From assembly GCF_035818635.1 (NCBI RefSeq), contig NZ_JAYLLH010000001.1, forward strand, positions 1 to 64,000: a stretch of DNA of 64,000 nucleotides, read 5' to 3'. This document shows positions 8,165 to 16,762 of the stretch, in pieces. Made by a program: the position numbers and the translations under genes. Source of the DNA: Mesobacterium_A hydrothermale. Its GTDB lineage: Bacteria; Pseudomonadota; Alphaproteobacteria; Rhodobacterales; Rhodobacteraceae. The stretch's first letter is position 1; each line of letters starts with the position of its first letter. Under the pieces are notes generated by a model, which made no database searches, was not told where the DNA came from, and saw nothing but the letters and a program-made list of their open reading frames with translations.

Positions 8165-8716
8165 TCAGCGAAACGCCGGGCCGTGGGCCCAGATCGTCAG
8201 CGAAAACCGTTCGCCTTGCGTCACCGGGCTGACCCGGTGCAGCAGGTAGGCCGGAAACAGCGTGGCGGTGCCCTGCGCCTTGGGCGCGTCGAGCGTCGAA
8301 CTGCTGGGCATCACCTGCAACACCCCGCCGTCGTAGGTGTCGGGCTCTGACAATTGGACCACCATGGTCAGCTTGCGCTTGCGTGCCAGCGCGCCTTCAC
8401 CCACGTCCGAATGCCAGGTGAAATGGCCCTCGCGCTCTGCGCCATACCGGGCCACCTGTGCGCTTTCGGCAAATTCGTTCAGGTCAAAGCCGTAGACCGC
8501 GCGGTTCGCCTCGCGCACAACGTCGATGATCCGGCCCATCACCCAGTCGGTGCCAGGCACGTCATCCAGCCAGACCAGATCAGCGCGCCGCAGGTTGTGG
8601 TCGCGGGTCTGACCGACAAGCCGCGCATCTGCGCTGTCGGCATCGCGCGCGATCTGGATGATGCGGGCGCAATCATCGCGGGAAAAGGCGTCGGGAATGC
8701 TGTGAACGGCGATCAT
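8165..8716 (-). CDS. 2OG-Fe(II) oxygenase (prolyl-4-hydroxylase/PKHD-like)
   Basis: This protein of about 183 residues has the jelly-roll dioxygenase iron motif as HSDVGEG (HxD) followed by the distal histidine in AYLLHRVSPVTQGERFSL, where the arginine would bind 2-oxoglutarate. The arrangement FTWHSD...GGVLQV...GTATLFPAYLLHRV is that of PKHD-type and prolyl-hydroxylase proteins. The target is unknown; free amino acids, peptides or a protein are possible. The start is uncertain: ATG at 8716 is preferred, TTG at 8734 is in frame, and neither has a clear RBS. It is transcribed convergently with the MBL gene. Confidence 0.75.
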   Translation of the reverse strand: MIAVHSIPDAFSRDDCARIIQIARDADSADARLVGQTRDHNLRRADLVWLDDVPGTDWVMGRIIDVVREANRAVYGFDLNEFAESAQVARYGAEREGHFTWHSDVGEGALARKRKLTMVVQLSEPDTYDGGVLQVMPSSSTLDAPKAQGTATLFPAYLLHRVSPVTQGERFSLTIWAHGPAFR

Positions 8717-8808
8717 CTTGGCACCATCGGTCAAAGGAAGAGGAGCGTTTGGCGCAGTTCTCTCCGCCGATCCCGTCGGAATGCGACAGATGGCCGGAAA
8801 GCGACATC

Positions 8809-8839
8809 AAAAAAGCGGCCCCGCCATTGCGGGACCGCT
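8809..8839 (-). terminator. Intrinsic terminator of wrbA
   Basis: On the minus strand an 11-bp stem (8839-8829 with 8824-8814, one G-U pair) closes an AATG loop and is followed by six T residues. It lies about 20 bp downstream of the wrbA stop. Confidence 0.85.
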
Positions 8840-8860
8840 GTTTCTTACAACCCGGTCGGA

Positions 8861-9478
8861 TCAGGCCGCGGCGGCGGTTTCAGCTTGCTGAGCCAGCTTT
8901 GCGGTCACCTGCACCAACCGGCGTGCCTGATGGGCAACGGCGGCGCGGCCCTTGTCGTCAAACACACCGTTGGTTGCGGAAAAGCCGTAGGGATTGCCGC
9001 CCGCCTCGGACACGACGGCATCGGTATAGCCCGGCGTGACCACGATCGTGCCCCAGTGCATCAGGCTGGTATAGAACGCCAGAAGCGTGCTTTCCTGCCC
9101 TCCATGGGCATTCTGCGCCGACGTGGTTGCGGTTACGGTCTTGTTGGCCAGTTCGCCGGTGAACCACAGCCCGCCCAGCGTGTCGATGAAGGCACGCAAC
9201 TGGCTGGGCATGCTGCCGAACCGGGTCGGCGCGGCAAAGAAATAGCCATCCGCCCAGGCCATGTCGTCATGGCTGATTTCCGGGATATTTGCGGTTGCGT
9301 CCAGGTGGGCCTGCCACGCCTCTTGCCCGGCGACCACGTCCTTTGGCGCGGTTTCGGGCACGCGCCGCAGGCGCACCTCGGCCCCTGCGGCCTCTGCCGC
9401 GCGGGCGGCTTCGCTGGCCACGGCATGGTTGGTGCCATAGGTGGAATAATAGATGATTGCGATTTTGGGTTTGGTCAT
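8861..9478 (-). CDS. wrbA: NAD(P)H:quinone oxidoreductase, WrbA type
   Basis: This 205-residue flavodoxin-fold protein matches WrbA, a tetrameric FMN enzyme that reduces quinones by two electrons and avoids semiquinone radicals. The FMN phosphate loop is IYYSTYGTNHAVA at residues 9-21, with the family segments FFAAPTRFGSMPSQLRAFID and TSAQNAHGGQESTLLAFY. Length is normal for the family. The ATG follows CAGGAGCC. A 5-5-5 inverted repeat (9503-9517) lies just upstream and may be an operator for a quinone or thiol-responsive repressor. A strong terminator follows. Confidence 0.92.
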   Translation of the reverse strand: MTKPKIAIIYYSTYGTNHAVASEAARAAEAAGAEVRLRRVPETAPKDVVAGQEAWQAHLDATANIPEISHDDMAWADGYFFAAPTRFGSMPSQLRAFIDTLGGLWFTGELANKTVTATTSAQNAHGGQESTLLAFYTSLMHWGTIVVTPGYTDAVVSEAGGNPYGFSATNGVFDDKGRAAVAHQARRLVQVTAKLAQQAETAAAA

Positions 9479-9502
9479 GTCGCGGCTCCTGTCTGCGTTC
9501 TG

Positions 9503-9517
9503 ACACTCAAATAGTGT
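9503..9517. promoter_or_regulatory. Inverted repeat upstream of wrbA
   Basis: ACACT-CAAAT-AGTGT is a perfect 5-bp inverted repeat with a 5-bp spacer, 25-39 bp upstream of the wrbA ATG. Its position fits an operator overlapping the promoter or transcript start. MarR/HxlR-type regulators often control quinone reductases, but the regulator here is inferred. Confidence 0.4.
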
Positions 9518-9610
9518 TGCGCGAAAATGTTTGCACCTTTAGATATTGCGCAAGTCATGTGCGAATTCGCAGATCTTTCTAACGCCTCGGCGCAATGCCA
9601 TATCCACCCA

Positions 9611-10000
9611 ATGACACGTCCCGGCCTCAGCCAGTTTCAGGACATGGCGCAGGATGCGCTGAACACCCTGCCCGCGCCGTTCCGCGACGCCGCTCAAGAG
9701 GTGGTGATCCAGATCGTCGACTGGCCGTCCCAGGATATGCTCGATGATCTGGAAATCGCCGATCCGCTGGACCTGACGGGCCTTTACGAAGGGATCCCGT
9801 TGACGAAAAAAAGCGTTTGGGATCAGCCTTATGGCCCCGATGTGATCTGGCTGTTCCGGCGGCCGATCCTGGCCGAATGGCACGACCGCGGAAATATCGG
9901 CCTGCCCCGGTTGGTCGCCCATGTGCTGGTGCACGAACTGGCGCATCACTTCGGCTGGTCGGATGACGACATTGCGCAAATCGACCGCTGGTGGGAATAG
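9611..10000 (+). CDS. Putative zinc metallopeptidase (zincin-like, DUF1025 family)
   Basis: This 129-residue protein carries HVLVHELAHHFGWSDDDIAQID at its end, which is the HExxH zinc motif followed by a glycine and an aspartate as in the possible-metallopeptidase family PF06262. It has no signal peptide, so it is probably cytoplasmic. Substrates of this family are unknown. The ATG at 9611 (MTRPGLSQFQDM) begins the conserved part; the frame is open upstream to 9527 but that stretch looks like intergenic DNA. It converges closely with the DMT exporter gene (3 bp between stops). Confidence 0.75.
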   Translation: MTRPGLSQFQDMAQDALNTLPAPFRDAAQEVVIQIVDWPSQDMLDDLEIADPLDLTGLYEGIPLTKKSVWDQPYGPDVIWLFRRPILAEWHDRGNIGLPRLVAHVLVHELAHHFGWSDDDIAQIDRWWE

Positions 10001-10003
10001 CGC

Positions 10004-10873
10004 CTATCGTGTCACCAGCAGCACCGCCCCGGCGACAACCATTCCTGCAATCAAAAACTGCCGCAGATGCAGGCGTTCGGTGCGAAAAACCGTGATCCCG
10101 AACACCAGCGTCCACAGCGGCGTGGTTGCCACCATTGGCGCAACGATGGTCAATTCGCCCCGCGCGATCCCCGAATTGAGGGCCAGAATCCCCAGCCCGT
10201 TGATCGCGCCGCTGGCGATGAACCAACTGTGGCTGCGGTTCAGCCCGCGCACCACCGCCTGTCCGTTCCGCCGCAGCAACAGCGCCAGGACCCCGGATGA
10301 CACCGTCGCCGCCAGCAACGTGGCAAAGAACGGGCTGTGCACCGACTGCATGCCCAGCTTGGTGAACACCTGCGCGATGCCCCGCACGAAAGACGCCCCC
10401 AGCGGGATCGCCAACGCCCACAGTGGAAAACCGCGCGGGATGTTGCGGGTCTTCAGCCCCGCCAGCATCAGCCCAAGCACCATCAGCGCAAAGCCAAGCC
10501 CCGATTGCAGGCCCAACACCTCCCCCAGGAAGGCCACCGCGATGACCCCGGAAAACACTGGCGTGAATGCCCCCAGCGCGGCGGTCAGCGCCGGCCCGAC
10601 GCGCCTGACCCCGGCAATCTGCAACCCCTGTCCAGCGGCCGGAAAGAACAGCCCCGTCGCCGCGAAAATCGCTGCGCCGGCGGTGGCGAACCAGCGCCAG
10701 TCGATGACAAAGGGCGCCAGCAGCCAGAACAGTCCCGCCGTGGCTGCCACCGACAGGAACGCGCCGTGCAACCCCGTGGTCGCGGCCAGGCCCCGGCCCT
10801 GAATGTAGACGTTGATCCCGAACAGCATTGCCGCCATCAGCCCGAACAGCGGCGGCAACAACTCAGCCGTCAT
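10004..10873 (-). CDS. EamA/DMT-superfamily transporter
   Basis: This 289-residue inner-membrane protein has about ten hydrophobic segments in two homologous halves of five, as in the drug/metabolite transporter superfamily. Examples are LFGLMAAMLFGINVYI near the N-terminus and FLIAGMVVAGAVLLVTR at the C-terminus. The substrate cannot be predicted. Its start overlaps the end of nadE by 11 bp, so it is probably translated from the same mRNA, though a functional link with NAD synthesis is not established. Confidence 0.8.
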   Translation of the reverse strand: MTAELLPPLFGLMAAMLFGINVYIQGRGLAATTGLHGAFLSVAATAGLFWLLAPFVIDWRWFATAGAAIFAATGLFFPAAGQGLQIAGVRRVGPALTAALGAFTPVFSGVIAVAFLGEVLGLQSGLGFALMVLGLMLAGLKTRNIPRGFPLWALAIPLGASFVRGIAQVFTKLGMQSVHSPFFATLLAATVSSGVLALLLRRNGQAVVRGLNRSHSWFIASGAINGLGILALNSGIARGELTIVAPMVATTPLWTLVFGITVFRTERLHLRQFLIAGMVVAGAVLLVTR

Positions 10874-12521
10874 CGCGCCAGCGGTTCACGATGGGATAGC
10901 GGCGATCCAGCCAGAACGACCGTTTCGACAGTCGCGCGCCTGGGGCGGACTGGAACCGCTTGTATTCGCTGATGAACAGCAGGTGTTCCACCTTCTTGGC
11001 ATCGGCGCGGTCAAAGCCCGCGGCAACGCAATCGGCGATCGATCCGTCCAGATCGACCAGGATGTTCAGGATGCCGTCCAGCACCGGGTAATCGGGCAGC
11101 GAGTCGCTGTCCTTCTGATCCTCGCGCAGTTCTGCGCTGGGCGGCTTGGTGATGATCCGGTCGGGGATCACTGCCCCCGGATTGCCCTTCATCCAGTCGC
11201 GATGGTTGGTGTTGCGCCAGCGGCAGATGTCGAAGACCCGCGTTTTGTACAGGTCCTTGATCGGGTTATAGCCGCCCGCCATGTCGCCATAGATCGTGGC
11301 ATAGCCCACCGCGACCTCGGACTTGTTGCCGGTGGTCAGCAGCATTTCCCCGAACTTGTTCGACAGCGCCATCAGCAGCAGCCCGCGCAGGCGGGACTGG
11401 ATGTTTTCCTCGGTCAGGTCGGGCGTGGTGCCGGCAAACAGCGGCGCCAGCGTGTTGGTGATCGCCTGCCGCCCTTCGGTGATCGGGACAAAGTCATAGC
11501 GGCACCCAAGGTTGGTCGCGCACGCCTTGGCATCTTCCAGCGACGCCTGAGAGGTATATTCCGACGGCAGCATCACGCAGCGCGCGTTCTCCGGCCCCAG
11601 CGCATCGGCGGCGATCGTGGCCACCAGCGCGGAATCGACGCCGCCCGACATGCCCAGCAAAACTTTCTTGAACCCCGACTTGCGCAGGTAGTCGCGCAGC
11701 GCCAGCACCATCACATGGTAATCCTGTTCGAACAGGTCGGGGTGATGGCTGACCTCGCCCGGCACGATGCGCCATCCGTCCGGCCCGCGCTCCAGGTCGA
11801 TATGGCCGATGTGATCTTCGAAGACCGGGAACTGCACCGCCAGTTCGCCATGCGGGTTCAGCGCGAAAGACCCGCCGTCGAACACCTGGTCATCCTGCCC
11901 GCCGGTCATGTTCAGGTAGATCAGCGGCAGCCCGGTTTCCACGACCCGCGCGATCATCTTGTTCAGCCGGGTTTCGAACTTGTTGCGGTAATAGGGAGAG
12001 CCGTTGGGCACCAGCAGGAATTCCGCCCCGGTTTCGGCCAGTGTCTCGGCCACGTCTTCGTGCCATGCGTCTTCGCAGATCGGCGAGCCGATGCGGGTGT
12101 TGCCCACCGAATAGGGCCCGCCAATCGGGCCGCTGTCGAAGATCCGCACCTCGTCGAACACGGTTTCATTCGGCAGGTGATGTTTCAGCACGGTCGCGGT
12201 GATGCGCCCGCCGCGGCAGATGAAATAGGCGTTGAACAGCTGCGTGCCTTCGACCCAGGGCCCGCCAATGGCCAGCGCGGGCCCGTCGGCGCAGTCCTTG
12301 GCCAGCTGTTCCACCGCGCGGATCGCGTCGGTGTGAAACGCCGGTTTCATCACCAGGTCCTGCGCGTTGTAACCTGCGATGAACATCTCGGGCAGGGCGA
12401 CCAGGTCGGCCCCTGCCTCTTTTCCGGTTTCCCATGCCATGCGGGCCTGGGCGGCGTTGCCATCCAGGTCGCCCACCGTGGGGTTCAGCTGCGCCAGTGT
12501 CACGCGGAAGCGGTCAGTCAT
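10863..12521 (-). CDS. nadE: Glutamine-dependent NAD+ synthetase
   Basis: This 552-residue two-domain enzyme makes NAD+ from deamido-NAD+, ATP and glutamine. The N-terminal nitrilase-fold glutaminase domain includes LNPTVGDL, LPEMFIAGY and the catalytic cysteine in SPICEDAWHEDV. The C-terminal synthetase domain has the ATP pyrophosphatase motif LLGMSGGVDSALVATIAADALG and GDMAGGYNPIKDLYKT. The ATG at 12521 (MTDRFRVT) begins the conserved region. The gene ends inside the start of the DMT exporter. Confidence 0.95.
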   Translation of the reverse strand: MTDRFRVTLAQLNPTVGDLDGNAAQARMAWETGKEAGADLVALPEMFIAGYNAQDLVMKPAFHTDAIRAVEQLAKDCADGPALAIGGPWVEGTQLFNAYFICRGGRITATVLKHHLPNETVFDEVRIFDSGPIGGPYSVGNTRIGSPICEDAWHEDVAETLAETGAEFLLVPNGSPYYRNKFETRLNKMIARVVETGLPLIYLNMTGGQDDQVFDGGSFALNPHGELAVQFPVFEDHIGHIDLERGPDGWRIVPGEVSHHPDLFEQDYHVMVLALRDYLRKSGFKKVLLGMSGGVDSALVATIAADALGPENARCVMLPSEYTSQASLEDAKACATNLGCRYDFVPITEGRQAITNTLAPLFAGTTPDLTEENIQSRLRGLLLMALSNKFGEMLLTTGNKSEVAVGYATIYGDMAGGYNPIKDLYKTRVFDICRWRNTNHRDWMKGNPGAVIPDRIITKPPSAELREDQKDSDSLPDYPVLDGILNILVDLDGSIADCVAAGFDRADAKKVEHLLFISEYKRFQSAPGARLSKRSFWLDRRYPIVNRWRDDG

Positions 12522-12672
12522 CGGACCTGCCCTTTTGCTGCATCTTCTGCCCATGTATCAGATCGACGCGCGGTGAAAAGCCGTGAGCGGCAAAAGAGAT
12601 TGTCAGCCCCGGTACGGTCGCATAGGTTTTGGCCGGGGTCAGACACAAGAATCCGACGGGGGAGCAGGCCGA

Positions 12673-14136
12673 ATGACGATGCATCCGAACAGGGTATTGG
12701 CAGCAACTCTGCTGGCCGGGCTGGTACTGGCAACCGCCGCCAGCGCGCAGGATGGCGACGTTGTCACCAAGCAATATGACGACGGCGGCATCTACGAAGG
12801 CACGTTCCAGAACGGGCTGCAGCACGGCACCGGCACCTACCGGCTGCCGAACGGGTATGAATACACCGGCGAATGGGTCGATGGCGAAATTCGCGGCAAG
12901 GGCGTCGCGCGCTTCCCCAACGGGTCGGTCTACGAAGGCACCTTTGCCAAGGGCAAGCCCGACGGCGTCGGCAAGATCGTCTTTGCCGATGGCGGCACCT
13001 ACGAAGGCACATGGCTTGACGGCAAGATCACCGGGCAGGGCGTGATGACCTACGCCAACGGCACCCGCTACGAAGGCAGCTTCCGTAACGCCATGCACCA
13101 TGGCAAGGGCGTGATGACCGCGCCCGGCGGCTATGTCTATGACGGCGACTGGGTCAACGGTGTGAAGGAAGGCAACGCGACGATCACCTATCCCGATGGC
13201 TCGGTCTACCAAGGCCGGGTGTCCAAGGGGCTGCGGTCCGGGCAGGGCAAGTTGTCGATGGCCGATGGCCTGGTCTACGAAGGCATGTGGCGCGACGGCC
13301 AGATCGACGGCACCGGCAAGCTGACACAGCCCAACGGCGACGTCTACGAAGGCGAACTTGTCGCCGGGCGCCGCGCCGGCAAGGGCAAGGTCACCTATGC
13401 CAACGGCGATGTCTACGAAGGCGATTTCGAAGACGACCAGCGTCAGGGCCAGGGCACGTTCCGCGGCACCGATGGCTATGTCTATTCCGGCATGTGGGTC
13501 GCGGGCCAGATCGAAGGGCAGGGGCAGGTCACCTATCCCGATGGCTCGGTCTATGTCGGCCAGTTCCGGGGCGATCTGGCGAATGGCGTGGGCAAGATCA
13601 CCTATCCCGACGGCGCCACTTATGACGGCGAATGGGTCGAGGGCGTGATCGAGGGCAAGGGCAAGGCCACCTATCCCAACGGTCTGGTCTACGAAGGCCA
13701 GTTCAAGAACGCCCGCAACGACGGATATGGCGTTATGACCCATTCCGACGGATACCGCTACGAAGGCGAATGGGTCGACGGCCAGCGCCAGGGGCAGGGC
13801 AAGGTCACCTATCCCGATGGCACCGTCTACGAAGGCCAGTTCGCCAATGGCGAACGCGACGGGCAGGGCGAATTGCGCATGCCCGACGGGTTCAAATACA
13901 CCGGCGAATGGCGGCGCGGAGAAATCAACGGCAAGGGTGTTGCGACCTATGCCAACGGCGATATCTACGAAGGCACCTTCAAGGATGGCAAGCGCCAGGG
14001 CCCCGGCACAATGCGTTACGCCACCGGGGAAGAGGCGACCGGCGACTGGATCAACGGCGCCCTGACCGATGATGCGCCGGCGGCCCCCGTCGCCCCCGAA
14101 GGTGGTGCCGAAGGCGCCGCGACCGACGGCAACTAG
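12673..14136 (+). CDS. Secreted MORN-repeat protein
   Basis: This 487-residue protein has a signal peptide (RVLAATLLAGLVLATAASA, cleavage near residue 25) and then 18 complete tandem MORN repeats of exactly 23 residues from residue 38 to 451, plus a degenerate nineteenth. The unit pattern is GxxYEGxWxxGxxxGxGxxTYPD. The C-terminus is a short Ala/Glu/Gly tail. MORN repeats form elongated beta-hairpin stacks that bind lipids or proteins; bacterial exported versions have no fixed function. The start at 12673 gives the best signal peptide (ATG 12679 is possible). It is transcribed divergently from nadE. Confidence 0.85.
   Translation: MTMHPNRVLAATLLAGLVLATAASAQDGDVVTKQYDDGGIYEGTFQNGLQHGTGTYRLPNGYEYTGEWVDGEIRGKGVARFPNGSVYEGTFAKGKPDGVGKIVFADGGTYEGTWLDGKITGQGVMTYANGTRYEGSFRNAMHHGKGVMTAPGGYVYDGDWVNGVKEGNATITYPDGSVYQGRVSKGLRSGQGKLSMADGLVYEGMWRDGQIDGTGKLTQPNGDVYEGELVAGRRAGKGKVTYANGDVYEGDFEDDQRQGQGTFRGTDGYVYSGMWVAGQIEGQGQVTYPDGSVYVGQFRGDLANGVGKITYPDGATYDGEWVEGVIEGKGKATYPNGLVYEGQFKNARNDGYGVMTHSDGYRYEGEWVDGQRQGQGKVTYPDGTVYEGQFANGERDGQGELRMPDGFKYTGEWRRGEINGKGVATYANGDIYEGTFKDGKRQGPGTMRYATGEEATGDWINGALTDDAPAAPVAPEGGAEGAATDGN
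12784..14025 (+). repeat. 18 tandem 69-bp units (MORN repeats)
   Basis: Eighteen in-register 69-bp units encode the 23-residue MORN repeats. Units diverge in DNA sequence but keep motifs such as TACGAAGGC and GGCAAGG. No unit is fractional, so copy number changes by recombination would stay in frame. The periodicity also generates long repetitive antisense reading frames, which are not genes. Confidence 0.85.
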
Positions 14137-14139
14137 GTC

Positions 14140-14769
14140 TCAGCGCAGCGGGTCCAGCAGCGCGTTCTTCAGCGTGCAGTCGCGCACCACGTCGCGCCCA
14201 CAGGGCACAGGGGACAGTTCGCGCGACAGGCAGACCCGCGCCTCCTGGATGCGGCCAGCCTTGCAGGTGATCGTGATCATGTCGGGTTCCAGCCCCGGGT
14301 TGGCCTTCAGGAACGCCTCTTCCACCAATTTCGCGGGCAGGGTCACCGGGTCCTTCAGCTTGCGAAACACCGGCGGCCGCTGGACCCTGCCATACGCCTC
14401 GCGCGCCAGCGCGTAATAGGCGCTGGGCGACAGCCCGGAACAGACCCCGTGTTTCTTCCACTGGTACCACGCCAGCCCCGATGTCCCCATGATATCGGCC
14501 ATCGCCTCGGTTTCCCTGCGTGACGGGTTGCGTTCCACCGTGGGGCAATAGGACGGCCAGCCGCGATGGTACTGCGGCCACAGCCCGTGCAGCACCCAGC
14601 CGAAATCCTCGGCCGGGTCGCATTGCGGCGAATTCCGTGCATCACCTTCCAGCGCGCACCAGTTGGGCGACCAGCTCAGGCTCAGGACGTAATAGTCAAA
14701 CACCCCCGTGCGCTCGCCCTCGGCACGGGCCAGCGTGGCAGTCAACAGCAGAACAAGCAGCAGGCGCAT
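14140..14769 (-). CDS. Secreted RNase T2-family endoribonuclease
   Basis: This 209-residue protein has a short signal peptide (MRLLLVLLLTATLARA). It contains both RNase T2 active-site blocks: CAS1 as GWVLHGLWPQY and CAS2 as WYQWKKHGVCSG, each with its catalytic histidine. Several cysteines fit the disulfides of the family. It should cut single-stranded RNA in the periplasm or outside the cell, possibly for nutrient recovery. The ATG at 14769 is chosen because it begins the signal peptide; the frame is open further upstream without a signal. It converges with the MORN gene (3 bp apart). Confidence 0.92.
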   Translation of the reverse strand: MRLLLVLLLTATLARAEGERTGVFDYYVLSLSWSPNWCALEGDARNSPQCDPAEDFGWVLHGLWPQYHRGWPSYCPTVERNPSRRETEAMADIMGTSGLAWYQWKKHGVCSGLSPSAYYALAREAYGRVQRPPVFRKLKDPVTLPAKLVEEAFLKANPGLEPDMITITCKAGRIQEARVCLSRELSPVPCGRDVVRDCTLKNALLDPLR

Positions 14770-14905
14770 TTTCTCTTCCCCTTTTCGACCCGCGCGACTA
14801 TATACGCCCCAAGTTCCCCGACAACGGTAACCTGTCCCGGATAAAACCGGGACCTCTGGGCCAAAAGCCCGGGGCCGGGGAAGACTTGCACGAAGGAGAT
14901 GCAAC

Positions 14906-15661
14906 ATGATGGGCAAACCGCTGATGGCCAAGGCCACCGCCGTCTGGCTGGTGGACAACACGACCCTGACGTTCAAGCAGATTGCTGACTTTACCGGCAT
15001 GCACGAACTGGAAATCCAGGGCATCGCCGATGGCGACGTGGCGGTTGGGGTCAAGGGTTTCGACCCGATTGCCAACAATCAGCTGACGCAAGACGAAATC
15101 GACAAGGCCGAGAACGACCCGCTGCACATGCTGAAGCTGAAGTTCAACCCGGCCGCCGCCGGCGAAGAAAAGCGTCGCGGTCCGCGGTATACCCCGCTGT
15201 CCAAGCGTCAGGACCGCCCGAACGCGATCCTGTGGCTGGTCAAGTTCCACCCGGAACTGTCCGATGGCCAGATTGCCAAGCTGGTCGGCACCACCAAGCC
15301 GACGATCCAGTCGATCCGCGAGCGCACCCACTGGAATATCCAGAGCATGCAGCCGATCGACCCGGTCGCGCTGGGCCTGTGCCGTCAGACCGAACTGGAC
15401 GCCGCCGTCGCCAAGGCCGCGAAGAAGACCGACTCGGTCATGAACGACGACGAGCGCCGCAAGCTGGTGTCGACCGAACAAAGCCTCGACATGCCGTCCG
15501 AACCCAAGATCCCGACCGCGATCGAAGGGCTGGAAACCTTCAGCCTGTCCGATCCGCGCGGCGACGATGACGACGAAGAAGACAAGCGCGGCGATGGCGA
15601 ATTCCTCGACGCCGACAGCTTCTTCAACCTGCCCGACGACGACGACAGCGACGACGATTGA
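14906..15661 (+). CDS. trcR: DUF1013-family cell-cycle transcriptional regulator (TrcR-like)
   Basis: This 251-residue protein matches the alphaproteobacterial DUF1013 family, annotated as cell-cycle regulator TrcR. It has two helix-turn-helix-like segments: TAVWLVDNTTLTFKQIADFTGMHELEIQGI near the N-terminus and AILWLVKFHPELSDGQIAKLVGTTKPTIQSI around residues 105-135. The C-terminus is very acidic, with runs of Asp and Glu (GDDDDEEDK, DDDDSDDD). A strong RBS (GAAGGAG) precedes the ATG. It stands alone with its own terminator. The function assignment rests on the family name; the direct targets are not known to me. Confidence 0.8.
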   Translation: MMGKPLMAKATAVWLVDNTTLTFKQIADFTGMHELEIQGIADGDVAVGVKGFDPIANNQLTQDEIDKAENDPLHMLKLKFNPAAAGEEKRRGPRYTPLSKRQDRPNAILWLVKFHPELSDGQIAKLVGTTKPTIQSIRERTHWNIQSMQPIDPVALGLCRQTELDAAVAKAAKKTDSVMNDDERRKLVSTEQSLDMPSEPKIPTAIEGLETFSLSDPRGDDDDEEDKRGDGEFLDADSFFNLPDDDDSDDD

Positions 15662-15682
15662 TCGCATTGCCTCAGACAGCAG

Positions 15683-15719
15683 AACGCCCGGTGGTCAGGA
15701 CCCGCCGGGCGTTTTTCTT
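15683..15719 (+). terminator. Intrinsic terminator of trcR
   Basis: The arms AACGCCCGG (15683-15691) and CCGGGCGTT (15705-15713) form a stem followed by TTTTTCTTT, 22 bp after the trcR stop. Confidence 0.88.
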
Positions 15720-15736
15720 TGGTCGTCGCGGCTGGC

Positions 15737-16702
15737 TCAGAATCGCCAGCCCAGCGACAGCGACATCCGGTCGTTGCCATCGGTGTCCCCGGCGATTTCC
15801 GCCCGTCCCTGCATTCGGCCCCGACCAAAACCGACGCCAATCGCGGCCTGCGTGCCCGACAGCACATCCGCGGCGCCGAAACGGGTTGATGCACCCGACG
15901 CGGCAAAGGTGATCGCGTCCTGATCGCCGCCAAGCGTGGTCAACGCCAGGTAAGGGCGCAGGCTGGCAGCGCCCGACTGCATCGGCATCCCGAGTTCGAT
16001 CCGCAGCGCGTGCGACAGCATGCTGCGCCGGTCCACCGTGCCGCCCAAGCCCGACAGCGGGTAATCCTCGGTCTCGTGGGTCACGACATTGGCCTGTACC
16101 GCATAGTCAAGCGCCGGCAGCCCGGCACCGCCCTGCGTCAGCATCCCGGTGCCGCGCAGCGCCACACCATATAGCCGCCCGTCGAAATCGCCACTGCCCG
16201 ACGCCGCCGGGCCGCTCATGACCTTGTTGTGGCTATTGCCCATGTAAACCGCCACGTCATAGTGCAAGCCCCCGGTTTCCCGTGCCAGCGACAGGCCATA
16301 GAAATAGGATCGGAACCGGGTTTCATGCAGCCCGTCATCGAATTTCGCCTCGCCCTGGCCAAAGCCCACGAAGGCCGAAACCCCGCTTCGGCCAAATCCA
16401 AAGCCCGCGACCAACCCCTTGTCGGTATGATCCGCGCCCTGCGCGCCGCCCGGGTCGCTGCGCCCGGTGTCGCGGAACATTCCGACCCACGGACCACGCT
16501 CGGCCCGATGAGCGCGCAACGCCGTGGTGCCGATGCCGAACCCCAGTTCGCGCGACAGCGTGTCGGCGCTGGACAGCGGCGCGTTGTCGATCACATAGGT
16601 GCTGCCGCCCAGTGTCGTCGTGATCGTGCCCGCGCTCCCGGCCGGGGCCAACCCGCACGCCAGTAACAGCGCCGCGGCGAAAAATGCATGTGCCCTGGTC
16701 AA
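15737..16702 (-). CDS. Outer-membrane beta-barrel protein (autotransporter-barrel-like)
   Basis: This 321-residue protein has a signal peptide (AHAFFAAALLLACGLAPAGSAG). After about 60 residues it consists of alternating amphipathic strands with aromatic girdle residues (FRSYFYGLSLARET, LHYDVAVYMGNSH, LRPYLALTTLGG). It ends in SLGWRF, with the terminal phenylalanine typical of proteins inserted by the BAM machinery. The size matches an autotransporter-type 12-strand barrel with only a very short passenger. No function beyond outer-membrane localisation can be assigned. It is transcribed toward trcR. Confidence 0.7.
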   Translation of the reverse strand: MTRAHAFFAAALLLACGLAPAGSAGTITTTLGGSTYVIDNAPLSSADTLSRELGFGIGTTALRAHRAERGPWVGMFRDTGRSDPGGAQGADHTDKGLVAGFGFGRSGVSAFVGFGQGEAKFDDGLHETRFRSYFYGLSLARETGGLHYDVAVYMGNSHNKVMSGPAASGSGDFDGRLYGVALRGTGMLTQGGAGLPALDYAVQANVVTHETEDYPLSGLGGTVDRRSMLSHALRIELGMPMQSGAASLRPYLALTTLGGDQDAITFAASGASTRFGAADVLSGTQAAIGVGFGRGRMQGRAEIAGDTDGNDRMSLSLGWRF

Positions 16703-16762
16703 AACAAGCCCCTCAAAGTGGTTCCGAACGGGCGCCCCGTGCGCCCTGAAAAGCCATGCCGG

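Noticed and set aside
12514..13743. Repetitive minus-strand ORF of 409 codons
   Set aside because: Its periodic residues are the reverse complement of the MORN repeat units; the plus-strand gene has the signal peptide and correct repeats.
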